A DNA stretch of 64,000 nucleotides from Clostridia bacterium (GTDB lineage: Bacteria; Bacillota; Clostridia; Christensenellales; CAG-917). The translations under genes and the position numbers were made by a program. The stretch spans positions 1 to 64,000 of the forward strand of contig JAFZVB010000021.1 of NCBI GenBank assembly GCA_017618055.1. The letters are read 5' to 3'. The first letter of the stretch is position 1, and every line of letters begins with the position of its first letter. This document shows positions 35,460 through 44,283 of the stretch, in pieces. Below the pieces are notes generated by a model. It saw only the letters and a list, made by a program, of their open reading frames with translations. It was not told the DNA's origin and did not search any database.

Positions 35460-36209
35460 ATGGCCATTACTTACAAAGATTTAAGAATACTATTTGAAGA
35501 CAACCACATAATAGTTGTTGAAAAGCCACAAGGAGTTCTTTCACAATCTGACGCTTCAGGCGAACCAGATATGTGTACTCTTTTAGCACAATATAGAAAA
35601 GAGAATGAGAATAAACCAGGAGAAGGATTTATCGGCTGTATACACAGATTAGATAAAGATACTGGTGGTGTAATGGTATTCGCAAAGACAAGTAAGGCTG
35701 CAGAAAGATTAAACGAACAAAAAGAAAATGGCACATTTGAAAAGAAATATCTCACAGTTGTAGAAAAAGAAGTACCAGGAAAGAATGGTACACTCATACA
35801 TTACTTAAAACAATACGAAGGAAAAGACAAAGTTAGTGTAGTACCAATGGCAGAAGATGGTGCTAAAAAAGCTGAACTTGAGTACAGAGTATTAGATGTT
35901 AAGAATGATTTATCTCTTTTAGAGATAAGATTAATAACAGGTAGAAAGAATCAAATCAGAGTACAAATGGCAACCATAGGACATCCAATTGTTGGAGATG
36001 TAAAATATGGAAATGGTTTGAAGTATAAGATGAAACTCCCTCTAGCATTGTGGGCAAGCGAATTAAAGTTTGCTCACCCAATTAGCAAAGAAACTATGGT
36101 ATTCCGTGTATATCCACCAGAAATATTACCATGGACAGCATTCAATGTAGAGAAGTATCTACTTATAAACATGAAAAATTGTGATAGATGGAGCGAAGAG
36201 GACAAATAA
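35460..36209 (+). CDS. RluA-family pseudouridine synthase without S4 domain
   Basis: A 249-residue enzyme that isomerises uridine in rRNA or tRNA. The catalytic HRLDKDTGGVMVFAK is intact (Asp nucleophile in RLDKDT), as are NQIRVQMA and HPIVGDVKYG. It starts directly with the catalytic domain (LRILFEDNHIIVVEKPQGVL) and lacks the N-terminal S4 domain of RluC/RluD, like the smaller RluA-type paralogues. The target site is unknown. Confidence 0.93.
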   Translation: MAITYKDLRILFEDNHIIVVEKPQGVLSQSDASGEPDMCTLLAQYRKENENKPGEGFIGCIHRLDKDTGGVMVFAKTSKAAERLNEQKENGTFEKKYLTVVEKEVPGKNGTLIHYLKQYEGKDKVSVVPMAEDGAKKAELEYRVLDVKNDLSLLEIRLITGRKNQIRVQMATIGHPIVGDVKYGNGLKYKMKLPLALWASELKFAHPISKETMVFRVYPPEILPWTAFNVEKYLLINMKNCDRWSEEDK

Positions 36210-37871
36210 ATGGAGTTTTTAAACAAGACAGTCGGGCAGATAATTAATGAAAATGCCATTAAATATGCAGACAGAACTGCAATTAAATATACTACAAACA
36301 GTTACGAGAGAACTTGGAAGGAATTAGATGAAGAATCCGACCAAATAGCCAAAGGGTTTATGGCTCTCGGTGTTAAGAAAGATGACAAAGTTGCAATTTG
36401 GGCAACAAATGTACCTGAATGGTTTTTAACTTTATTTGCATCTGCAAAAATTGGTGCAGTTTTAGTTACAGTTAATACAAACTATAAAGTTTTTGAAGCA
36501 GAGTATTTACTTTCCCAATCTGATACCAAAGTATTGGTTATGATAGATGGATTCAAGGGAAATAGTTATGTTGATACAATTTATACTCTTGTTCCAGAAC
36601 TTAAAGATTCAAAAGATGGTGTGGTAGACTCTAAGAGATTGCCATTCCTTAAAACAGTTGTATTTGCAGGAGAGAACGAACCACAAGGATTCTTAAACTT
36701 TAAAAAGTTAAAGAAATTAGGTGAAAGTATCTCAGATGAAGAATACAAAGCAAGACAAGCAACACTAGATCCACAAGACGTTATTAATATGCAATATACC
36801 TCAGGAACAACAGGATTCCCAAAGGGTGTAATGTTAACACATTACAATATTGTTAATAATGGTCTTACAATTGGAGACGGTATGGCATTTACACCAGATG
36901 ATAAACTTTGTATTGTTGTACCACTTTTCCATTGTTTCGGATTAGTTCTTGCTACAATGGCTTCTATAACACATGCTACAGAAATGGTTCCTGTTGAGGC
37001 ATATTCTCCAGTACCAGTAATGAATGCATTATCTTCAGAACATTGTACAGCTGTTCATGGTGTTCCAACTATGTTTATTGCTATGCTAGAACACCCATTA
37101 TTTAACCAATTTGACTTCTCAACAATGAGAACTGGTATTATGGCTGGTTCTCCATGCCCAATTGAGGTTATGAAACAAGTTGTAGAGAAGATGAATATGA
37201 AGGATATAGTAATTGTCTTCGGACAAACTGAAGCAAGCCCTGGATGTACTATGACAACTACAACAGACTCTTTAGAGAGAAGAGTATCCACAGTTGGCAG
37301 AACATTCCCAGGAGTTGAATGTAAAATCGTAGATCCAGAGACAAACAAAGAACTTCCTCCAAACACACCAGGAGAATTCGTTGCACGTGGATATAATATC
37401 ATGAAAGGATATTACAAAATGCCAGAAGCAACAGCACAAGCAATAGATAAGGATGGATGGTTACATTCAGGAGACTTATGTACTTGTGACGAAGAAGGCT
37501 ACTACAAAGTAGTAGGAAGAATCAAAGATATGATAATCCGTGGTGGTGAGAACATTTATCCAAAGGAAATTGAGGAGTTCTTATACACATGTCCTAAGAT
37601 TAGTGATGTCCAAGTTATTGGTGTGCCAAGCAAAGCTTATGGCGAAGAAGTTATGGCTTGCATAGTTCTTAAGAAAGGTGAAACCATGACAGAAGACGAA
37701 GTAAAAGAACTTGTAAAAGCAAGCATGGCAAGACACAAAGTTCCAAAGTATGTATGGTTTATGGATCAATTCCCAGTTACAGCAAGTGGAAAGATTCAAA
37801 AATTCAAACTTCGTGAACAAGCAATTGAAATGTTGAAGTTACAAGAAGCAGCTGCTATTGAAACAGCATAA
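36210..37871 (+). CDS. AMP-forming acyl-CoA synthetase
   Basis: A 553-residue ANL-superfamily ligase that activates a fatty or other carboxylic acid with ATP and CoA. MQYTSGTTGFPKGVMLTH is the phosphate loop, GQTEASPGCT the adenine motif, and DGWLHSGDLCTCDEEGYYKV with VGRIKDMIIRGGENIYPKEI the hinge and CoA region. The late Lys in TASGKIQKF is the catalytic lysine. Medium- to long-chain fatty acids are most likely. The start codon is directly next to the previous stop. Confidence 0.93.
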   Translation: MEFLNKTVGQIINENAIKYADRTAIKYTTNSYERTWKELDEESDQIAKGFMALGVKKDDKVAIWATNVPEWFLTLFASAKIGAVLVTVNTNYKVFEAEYLLSQSDTKVLVMIDGFKGNSYVDTIYTLVPELKDSKDGVVDSKRLPFLKTVVFAGENEPQGFLNFKKLKKLGESISDEEYKARQATLDPQDVINMQYTSGTTGFPKGVMLTHYNIVNNGLTIGDGMAFTPDDKLCIVVPLFHCFGLVLATMASITHATEMVPVEAYSPVPVMNALSSEHCTAVHGVPTMFIAMLEHPLFNQFDFSTMRTGIMAGSPCPIEVMKQVVEKMNMKDIVIVFGQTEASPGCTMTTTTDSLERRVSTVGRTFPGVECKIVDPETNKELPPNTPGEFVARGYNIMKGYYKMPEATAQAIDKDGWLHSGDLCTCDEEGYYKVVGRIKDMIIRGGENIYPKEIEEFLYTCPKISDVQVIGVPSKAYGEEVMACIVLKKGETMTEDEVKELVKASMARHKVPKYVWFMDQFPVTASGKIQKFKLREQAIEMLKLQEAAAIETA

Positions 37872-37882
37872 GGAGGGAAAAT

Positions 37883-38680
37883 ATGAAGATTTGTTATTCT
37901 ACAATAGGATGTCCAGATTGGGATTTTAAAGAAATTTTCTCATGTGCAAAAGATTTAGGATACAATGCTGTAGAAGTTAGAGGTATCTCAAATGAATTAT
38001 TTGCTCCTGCAATTAAACAATTTTCAGAAGGTTTAGAAAAGACAAAAGATTACTTAAAAAGTATTAATATTGAAATTCCTATTTTCACTTCTGGTGCTTG
38101 TTTGGCAGATTACACAAAGAGAGGAGAATCTGTTGAAGAGGCAAAAGCATATATAGATTTAGCACAAAAATTTGGTGCAAAGTATATAAGAGTTATGCCA
38201 ACAGACAAACCATATGACGATGGAAATGCAGATATTAAGCTTTGCTTAAAACAATACAAAGAAGTACTAGAATATGCTAAAGGAAAGAATGTTACACCTT
38301 TAATGGAAACAAACGGAATATTTGCAGACACAAAGGTATTAAAAGAATTCTTAGACCAAGCCGGAGAGGGTGCTGGTGCACTTTGGGACGTACATCATCC
38401 ATACAGATATAATGACGAAACTATTGAACAATCCATTACAAATCTCGGAAGCTATATTAAACACGTACACTTAAAAGACAGTGTAATAGAGAAAGGAAAA
38501 GTTAAATATAAGATGATGGGATATGGTGATGTTCCAGTAGAGGAAGCAATTAATGCATTAAAAGAGAACAATTATCCAGGATATTATTCTTTAGAATGGG
38601 TTAAGAGATGGAATCATGACCTTGAGGATCCAGGAATAGTTCTTTCACATTATGTGTACTTTATGCACAGATTCAACTAA
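37883..38680 (+). CDS. Sugar phosphate isomerase/epimerase-like TIM-barrel protein
   Basis: A 265-residue xylose-isomerase-like barrel. The metal-binding carboxylates and histidines are visible: METNG, WDVHHPYR, HVHLKDS and SLEWVKRW. Family members epimerise or isomerise keto-sugars, inositols or hydroxypyruvate. The substrate cannot be set. AAGGAGGG precedes the ATG, 11 bases after the acyl-CoA synthetase. It overlaps the convergent membrane-protein gene by eight bases. Confidence 0.87.
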   Translation: MKICYSTIGCPDWDFKEIFSCAKDLGYNAVEVRGISNELFAPAIKQFSEGLEKTKDYLKSINIEIPIFTSGACLADYTKRGESVEEAKAYIDLAQKFGAKYIRVMPTDKPYDDGNADIKLCLKQYKEVLEYAKGKNVTPLMETNGIFADTKVLKEFLDQAGEGAGALWDVHHPYRYNDETIEQSITNLGSYIKHVHLKDSVIEKGKVKYKMMGYGDVPVEEAINALKENNYPGYYSLEWVKRWNHDLEDPGIVLSHYVYFMHRFN

Positions 38681-39392
38681 TTAAATTTCCATCCTTCGGG
38701 ATGGATTTTTTATTAATTCTATTTACTAACAATTGCAAAGAAAATCCTAGTAATAACACAACAATTAATCCTGCAAAATAGATTAAAGCAGATAGGTATG
38801 AGTTAGAAACTATAACTTGGTTATAGATGTTGTGCTTTCCATATAAAGATAATCCAAAAAATGCAGTATCAAAAATCACATTAATTATCATCATTGTTAA
38901 TGCAACACTTATTATAATAGAAGAACTAATTAACGTATTTTTTATATTTAATTCAACTTGTTGAGATTTTATTATGTATATACCCCAAAGGAAGAGTGAT
39001 AAATGTGCAATATAATCTAACAAAAAATGAGGATGAAAAGTATATGAAATTGAATGAAAGTATATACAGTTTATGAAAGGGGATAAAAACATGCCAACAG
39101 ACAATAGGGATATTAGCAACAAATAATATTTTTTTGGTGTTTTGGGCAAGATAAAATAAATCGGTAAAATAAAAAACATAAATGGGCTAACATTTGCAGT
39201 TGGTAATACATTTTGGAAATTCCAATCATAAAATCCAACATCAAGATAGATGATCAATGCAAGAGAGATATAACATATATATGTTATAATTATGAAAAAT
39301 AAGTTTGTTATTTTTGAATTTTTGAATTCAGGCATTAATATAATTACAACAATACATAAAATTATTAAAATGCAAAGTGTAACTATATACAT
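38673..39392 (-). CDS. Polytopic membrane protein, YwaF (TIGR02206)-like
   Basis: A 239-residue protein with about six to seven transmembrane helices. The pattern of helices, the segment LPTANVSPFMFFILPIYFIL and the FHPHFLLDYIAH segment resemble the YwaF/TP0381 family, whose function is unknown; the resemblance is moderate. The 3' end of the gene contains the terminator of the opposite-strand isomerase gene. Confidence 0.7.
   Translation of the reverse strand: MYIVTLCILIILCIVVIILMPEFKNSKITNLFFIIITYICYISLALIIYLDVGFYDWNFQNVLPTANVSPFMFFILPIYFILPKTPKKYYLLLISLLSVGMFLSPFINCIYFHSISYTFHPHFLLDYIAHLSLFLWGIYIIKSQQVELNIKNTLISSSIIISVALTMMIINVIFDTAFFGLSLYGKHNIYNQVIVSNSYLSALIYFAGLIVVLLLGFSLQLLVNRINKKSIPKDGNLIS
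38686..38711 (+). terminator. Intrinsic terminator of the ileS-isomerase run
   Basis: CCATCC (38689-38694), TTCG loop, GGATGG (38699-38704), then ATTTTTT. The UUCG loop makes it very stable. It is inside the coding end of the convergent gene. Confidence 0.88.
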
Positions 39393-39454
39393 TTTTCTCT
39401 CCCAAAAGTTAAAATATTAGATAATTTAATTATAACTATGATACTTTCTGTGTT

Positions 39455-39598
39455 TCAATATTTTGTTCTTTCTTTTTTTATTAAATATTTAATAGCTTTT
39501 TCACATAGTCCGAATATTGCTGCAAGAATAATTGTTGCAGGGAATATTATTAGATGTGCTACATAAAGAGGAACTTTGGGCCATAAAGAGAAGAGAAT
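39455..39598 (-). pseudogene. Remnant of a membrane protein (acyltransferase-like C-terminus)
   Basis: Minus-strand frame of 47 codons with no start codon, ending at a TGA: LWPKVPLYVAHLIIFPATII continues into LAAIFGLCEKAIKYLIKK. This looks like a last transmembrane helix plus basic tail, as in O-acyltransferases. It is cut off at about 39598 where a TetR-like remnant begins on the other strand. The family is uncertain; the lack of the rest of the gene is clear. Confidence 0.5.
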
Positions 39599-39740
39599 CT
39601 ACTTTAATGAGTTCTTAATAGGTGGTTTTGTTTTCCTTTTAACAGAATGGATTAATAAAGGATGCATTGAAACACCAGAAGAAATGGTGCAATTATACAT
39701 GGTCTTTTTGGCAAATTTAAGATTTAAGATAGAAGTTTAA
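39567..39740 (+). pseudogene. Remnant of a TetR-type regulator (C-terminal part)
   Basis: Open frame of 57 codons without a start codon. From 39600 it reads YFNEFLIGGFVFLLTEWINK, then TPEEMVQLYMVF, the pattern of the last helices of TetR/AcrR ligand-binding domains. The DNA-binding half is absent. Bases 39567-39599 overlap the membrane-protein remnant on the other strand and are probably not part of the old gene. It ends 17 bases inside the next minus-strand gene. Confidence 0.6.
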
Positions 39741-40617
39741 ATAATTCCTTAATTTTATCATCATAAGAATAGATTTCTGATCCTTCATTAAACTTTTTAT
39801 TATCTATTAATTTTTGCTTGTTTTTCTTAACAGCAAGCATTTGAACAGAATCTAATTTTATAATGCTATTTATAATATCATTCTTTGTAATGTCTAAATG
39901 CAAGAGTAATGGGATACCAATCTTTCTTGCTGTTACTTCTGGAGTGTCTGGATCTGACACATATTCAAGTATTGTTTGTACTTTTTCATGGTTAGTAGAA
40001 GATAAGACCTTCGTTGTTAATAAATTAAATTTATTAGACAATGTAGAATCGTTTGTATCATCATCTTCTGTATATTTCAATATTGGTATCAAGTTTACAT
40101 TTAGTTTAGCTTCTTTGGCTTTATAATAAGTTTGAACAAGTATTTCGTTGTTGAGTCCGGTTAACATATTAGATATATCTGCATTTTTGTTACTTTCAGT
40201 CTTATTTATCTTTAATACATTATTCCCAACTAAGAAAGAATCATTTCCCTCAGATGAAAGCAAGTCTTCTGCCATATTTATATCTTCCATATCTTCAGAT
40301 AATACTGGACATGCAAAATTAAATGTATTATTAGAACCAAATAGGTTAATAATTTTAAGTAGAGCAAGAGATAATAAATCTTTCTTGCAAAGTGTAAAAA
40401 GTGAAGGAATAGCTAGAACTAAATCGGCACCACCATCTATAATATCATTTTCTAAATCCACTTGGTTAGATATTAGAAAAGTGCCATCATTTTTAATATT
40501 TTTGTTTAAAAGAACACACATTAAATCAGGCTTACAAATTCGTTTTGCCTGCTTAATTTCTTTAATGCAATTAGCATCAAAATTATTATATTCTCCTAAA
40601 ATAAAACAAATATTCAT
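39724..40617 (-). CDS. TmcAL (YlbM)-like protein lacking the HxGH nucleotide-binding motif
   Basis: A 297-residue homologue of tRNA(Met) cytidine acetate ligase. The first 75 residues follow the TmcAL pattern: FILGEYNNFDANCIKEIKQA in place of the usual GLIVEYNPFHNGH, then VDLENDIIDGGADLVLAIPS in place of the WTRAEMAL.NGVDLVIELP type. The HNGH that binds ATP is ANC here, and the protein is about 100 residues shorter than usual. In Clostridia ylbM commonly lies upstream of pta, as here. It is expected to be inactive as a ligase, or to have taken another role. Confidence 0.75.
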   Translation of the reverse strand: MNICFILGEYNNFDANCIKEIKQAKRICKPDLMCVLLNKNIKNDGTFLISNQVDLENDIIDGGADLVLAIPSLFTLCKKDLLSLALLKIINLFGSNNTFNFACPVLSEDMEDINMAEDLLSSEGNDSFLVGNNVLKINKTESNKNADISNMLTGLNNEILVQTYYKAKEAKLNVNLIPILKYTEDDDTNDSTLSNKFNLLTTKVLSSTNHEKVQTILEYVSDPDTPEVTARKIGIPLLLHLDITKNDIINSIIKLDSVQMLAVKKNKQKLIDNKKFNEGSEIYSYDDKIKELFKLLS

Positions 40618-40634
40618 AGACTATCCTTTTTCTG

Positions 40635-40663
40635 TTGCTTTTAAAAATGCAAATCATTATAAT
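40635..40663 (+). promoter_or_regulatory. Promoter of pta-ackA
   Basis: TTGCTT (40635-40640), 17 bases, TATAAT (40658-40663). AAAGGAG precedes the pta ATG. Confidence 0.5.
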
Positions 40664-40714
40664 TAGAACAATTATAACTTTTAAAATAATACACAAATAT
40701 AAAGGAGAAATCAA

Positions 40715-41707
40715 ATGTCTTTCGTTGAGAATTTATTAAGTAGAGCAGCAAAATACGGTAAAACAATCATGTTAGCAGAAGGTGACGACAAGAGAGTCGC
40801 AAAGGCTGCTGAAATTTTAACCGCAAAGAAAGTATGTAAAGTTGTATTAGTAGGAAATGAACAAGCAATCAAAGCAAAGTTCCCAGAAATTAATCTTGCT
40901 GGTGTTGCTTTTGATGATCCAGAAACAAGTGCTAACACAGCAAAATATGCAAACCTTTTATTCGAACTTAGAAAAGCAAAGGGTATGACAGAAGAACAAG
41001 CTTTAACTATGGTTAAAACAAATAGAATGTTCTATTCTGCATGTGCTCTTAAGTCCGGAGATGTAGATGGTGTTGTAGGTGGTGCAGTTTATTCTTCTGC
41101 AGACGTATCTAGAGCAGCATTCATGGTAGTTAAACCAGCTCCAGGAATCTCATCTGTTTCAAGTTGCTTCATTATGGTTCCACCAGCAGAGTTCAAATAT
41201 GGCAATCATCCATATATTTTCTCAGACTGTGCAGTTATACCATATCCAACAGCAGAACAACTTTCAGATATCGTTGTAGCAGCTGCTGATTCTTGCAAGA
41301 AGATTCTTGAAATTGAACCAAAGGTTGCAATGCTTTCATTCTCAACAAAAGGAAGTGCAAAACACGAATCTACAGAAAAGGTCATTGCAGGTTACAATCT
41401 AGTTAAAGAAAACCATCCAGAAATCGATGTAGATGGTGAATTACAATTGGATGCTTCTATAGTAGAGGTTGTTGGAAAACAAAAAGCTCCTGAAAGCAAA
41501 GTTGCTGGACAAGCTAACACATTAGTATTCCCAAATTTGGATGCAGGTAACATCGGATATAAACTTGCACAACGTTTCGGAAACTGTATGGCAATTGGAC
41601 CAATTATGCAAGGTTTGGCATTACCACTTAATGACTTATCTCGTGGTTGTGTTGCAGAAGATATCGTTGCTGTTGCAGCTATCTCAGTATTACAAGGAAT
41701 TAAATAA
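40715..41707 (+). CDS. pta: Phosphate acetyltransferase
   Basis: Converts acetyl-CoA and phosphate to acetyl phosphate, the first step of acetate formation. The 330-residue single-domain protein has the family features FVENLLSRAAKYGKTIMLAE, GDVDGVVGGAVYSSADVSRA, SFSTKGSAKHES and LVFPNLDAGNIGYKLAQR. ackA follows after 33 bases. The pair gives ATP by substrate-level phosphorylation, pointing to a fermentative lifestyle. Confidence 0.97.
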   Translation: MSFVENLLSRAAKYGKTIMLAEGDDKRVAKAAEILTAKKVCKVVLVGNEQAIKAKFPEINLAGVAFDDPETSANTAKYANLLFELRKAKGMTEEQALTMVKTNRMFYSACALKSGDVDGVVGGAVYSSADVSRAAFMVVKPAPGISSVSSCFIMVPPAEFKYGNHPYIFSDCAVIPYPTAEQLSDIVVAAADSCKKILEIEPKVAMLSFSTKGSAKHESTEKVIAGYNLVKENHPEIDVDGELQLDASIVEVVGKQKAPESKVAGQANTLVFPNLDAGNIGYKLAQRFGNCMAIGPIMQGLALPLNDLSRGCVAEDIVAVAAISVLQGIK

Positions 41708-41740
41708 GATTTATACAAAGTATAAAAGTAGGAGAAAATA

Positions 41741-42940
41741 ATGAAAATATTTGTCGTTAATGCAGGAAGTTCTTCATTAAAATATCAAGTAATGGATATG
41801 GATAATGAGACAATGCTTGTTAAAGGAAATGTAGAAAGAATTGGTATTGCTGGATCTTTCATTAAACAAAAGAGACCAGATGGTGTAACTTATGAGGTTT
41901 CAAAAGATTTAGAGAACCATTCACAAGCTTTACAAATGGTCTTTGATGCTATCACAGATGAAAAATGTGGTGTTATTAAATCATTAGATGAAATTGGTGC
42001 AGTTGGTCATAGAGTACTTCACGGTGCAGAAGATTTTACAGAATCTGTTGTCGTTACAGAAGAAGTATTAAAGATTTGTGACAAGAACACAGAATTCGGA
42101 CCACTTCATATGCCAGCAAACGTTGGATGTATTAGAGCATGTATTGCATTAATGCCAAATACTCCTCAAGTTGCAGTATTTGATACAACATTCCATTCAA
42201 CAATGGAAAAGAAAGCATATTTATATGCTATACCATATGATCTTTACATAAATTACAAGATTCGTAAGTATGGTTTCCACGGAACATCTCATAACTTCAT
42301 TTCACACGAAGCAATGAAATATTTAGGAAATGACAAAGCAAAGATCATTACATGTCACCTTGGAAATGGTGCTTCCATTGCTGCAGTAGATGCTGGTGTA
42401 TGTAAAGATACATCCATGGGCTTCACACCTTTAGAAGGTTTAGTAATGGGAACAAGATCTGGTAATATCGACCCAGCTGCTGTTGAGTTTGCAAGAAAGA
42501 AACTTGGACTTAAAGCAGAAGAAGTTGTTAATTTCTTAAACAAGAAATGTGGTGTTTTGGGTATCACAGGAAAAACATCAGACTTTAGAGACTTGGCAGA
42601 AATGATTGAAAACGGAGATGAACAAGCAAAGCTTGCATTGGATATGTTTGCTTGGAGAATTCGTGAATACATCGGTGCATATTCCGTAGCGCTTGGTGGC
42701 GTAGATGCAATCGTATTTGCTGGTGGTATTGGAGAAAACAATGCAGCTGCAAGAGAACTTGTCTTAGAAGGATGTGAAGTATTCGGTGCTAAGATAGACA
42801 AAGAAAAGAACAAAGTTGCATCCACAGGAAACATTGAAGATGTAACAGCAAAAGATAGTAAAGTAAGAATTTTAATTATTCCAACAAACGAAGAATTGAT
42901 GATTGCAAGAGATACTTTAAGATTGGTTTCACAAAACTAG
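41741..42940 (+). CDS. ackA: Acetate kinase
   Basis: Converts acetyl phosphate and ADP to acetate and ATP. The 399-residue ASKHA-fold protein starts MKIFVVNAGSSSLKYQVMDM and contains YGFHGTSHNFIS, HLGNGASIAAVDAG (nucleotide and acetyl sites), MGTRSGNIDP and FAGGIGENN. TAGGAG is upstream. It completes the pta-ackA operon. The yceD (DUF177) gene that often follows in this block is missing; rpmF is next with its own promoter. Confidence 0.98.
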   Translation: MKIFVVNAGSSSLKYQVMDMDNETMLVKGNVERIGIAGSFIKQKRPDGVTYEVSKDLENHSQALQMVFDAITDEKCGVIKSLDEIGAVGHRVLHGAEDFTESVVVTEEVLKICDKNTEFGPLHMPANVGCIRACIALMPNTPQVAVFDTTFHSTMEKKAYLYAIPYDLYINYKIRKYGFHGTSHNFISHEAMKYLGNDKAKIITCHLGNGASIAAVDAGVCKDTSMGFTPLEGLVMGTRSGNIDPAAVEFARKKLGLKAEEVVNFLNKKCGVLGITGKTSDFRDLAEMIENGDEQAKLALDMFAWRIREYIGAYSVALGGVDAIVFAGGIGENNAAARELVLEGCEVFGAKIDKEKNKVASTGNIEDVTAKDSKVRILIIPTNEELMIARDTLRLVSQN

Positions 42941-42949
42941 TTTTATCGT

Positions 42950-42978
42950 TTGACAATAATATAATAATTTAATAAAAT
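42950..42978 (+). promoter_or_regulatory. Promoter of rpmF
   Basis: TTGACA (42950-42955), 17 bases, TAAAAT (42973-42978). GGAGGATAT precedes the ATG at 43024. Confidence 0.7.
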
Positions 42979-43023
42979 ACTATCGCAATTAAAAAAGATA
43001 TACGTAAATCGGAGGATATAGAT

Positions 43024-43221
43024 ATGGCAGTCCCAAAGAGAAAAACTTCAAAGAGTAGAACAAATTCACGTTTCGCAAATTGGAAGACAAAGAAGGTTAA
43101 CTTAGTTGAGTGCCCACAATGTCATGCACTTATTAAGCAACACACAGCTTGTCCAAAATGTGGATATTACAATGGCGTTCAAGTTTACGAGCCAAAGAAA
43201 GAAAAAGCAGACAAAGAATAA
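43024..43221 (+). CDS. rpmF: 50S ribosomal protein L32
   Basis: 65-residue protein of the large subunit. MAVPKRKTSKSRTNSRFANW is the diagnostic start and CPQCHALIKQHTACPKCGYY is an intact four-cysteine zinc ribbon, so this is the zinc-dependent form. It has its own promoter and is followed directly by a terminator before plsX. Confidence 0.97.
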   Translation: MAVPKRKTSKSRTNSRFANWKTKKVNLVECPQCHALIKQHTACPKCGYYNGVQVYEPKKEKADKE

Positions 43222-43230
43222 GATAAAGCT

Positions 43231-43257
43231 GAGAGACTTTAAAAGGTCTCTCTTTTT
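43231..43257 (+). terminator. Intrinsic terminator between rpmF and plsX
   Basis: GAGAGAC (43231-43237) pairs with GTCTCTC (43246-43252), followed by TTTTT. It ends only 12 bases before the plsX start codon. Confidence 0.85.
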
Positions 43258-43269
43258 ATTATATAGGTT

Positions 43270-44283
43270 ATGACAAAAATAATAGTTGATGTTTACGGTG
43301 GAGATTATGCACCAAAAGAAATATTAGACGGATGTGTTGCAGCACTTCAAGAAGAAAGTGAGCTCTCTTTAGTATTATTTGGCAAAGAAAATGAGATTAA
43401 AGATTATTTCAACACATTAAATGATGTAAAAATCCAAGAAAGAATTGAGATAGTAGAGGCTCCAGAGGTTATTTCTAACGAGGAAGCACCTACAGAAGCA
43501 GTTAGAAGAAGACCAGATAGTTCTTTAGTAAAGTCTATGAGAAGACTAAAAGAAGATGATTCTTGTGAAGGTTTCATTTCTGCTGGTTCAACAGGTGCAG
43601 TATTAGTTGGAGCAACACTTATTGCAGGAAGAATTCGTGGTATAAATAGACCAGCACTTGCTCCATTACTTCCAACAGTTACTGGAAAACAAGTAATTTT
43701 AATAGACTGTGGTGCAAATATTGAGTGTAAAGACATAAACTTATTACAATTTGCACAAATGGGAAAGGCTTATGCTCTTTGTAATGGTGTAGAAAATCCA
43801 AGAATAGGATTACTTTCCAACGGTGCTGAGGATCATAAAGGTACAACACTTAACCAAGAAGCATTTAAGTTATTAAAAGAAGATAAATCCCTTAATTTCT
43901 TAGGAAATTGTGAAGCAAGAGATATCTTATCTGGCAATTATGATGTAGTAGTTTCTGACGGATTTAACGGAAATATAGCTCTTAAGAGTGCTGAAGGAAC
44001 AGCAAATGCTGTATTTTCCTTATTAAAAGAAGGAATTATGAAAGGTGGCCTAAGAGCAAAACTTGGATATTTGATGTTAAAACCTGTATTCAAAGAATTA
44101 AAACACAAGGTAGACTACAACGAAAATGGTGGTGCTTGTTTTCTTGGTGTAAACAAAGTTATTGTTAAAGCACATGGTGCAAGTAAAGCAAAGTCCATCA
44201 AAGCAGCCTTGTTACAATGCTTCAAACTCATCAAGAGCGATGTTGTAGGCAAGATTAAAGAAGGAATCAGCGTAGAAGAATAA
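43270..44283 (+). CDS. plsX: Phosphate acyltransferase PlsX
   Basis: Converts acyl-ACP to acyl phosphate for phosphatidic acid synthesis. The 337-residue protein starts IIVDVYGGDYAPKEILDG and has EEAPTEAVRRRPDSSL, SAGSTGAVLVGA, LSNGAEDHKGT and FNGNIALKSAEG. The ATG has only a weak AGG upstream and lies 12 bases after a terminator. The last base overlaps rnc; the usual acpP between them is missing. Confidence 0.95.
   Translation: MTKIIVDVYGGDYAPKEILDGCVAALQEESELSLVLFGKENEIKDYFNTLNDVKIQERIEIVEAPEVISNEEAPTEAVRRRPDSSLVKSMRRLKEDDSCEGFISAGSTGAVLVGATLIAGRIRGINRPALAPLLPTVTGKQVILIDCGANIECKDINLLQFAQMGKAYALCNGVENPRIGLLSNGAEDHKGTTLNQEAFKLLKEDKSLNFLGNCEARDILSGNYDVVVSDGFNGNIALKSAEGTANAVFSLLKEGIMKGGLRAKLGYLMLKPVFKELKHKVDYNENGGACFLGVNKVIVKAHGASKAKSIKAALLQCFKLIKSDVVGKIKEGISVEE

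Noticed and set aside
42355..42834. 159-codon frame antisense to ackA
   Set aside because: Overlaps fully conserved acetate kinase coding sequence; no start signals.
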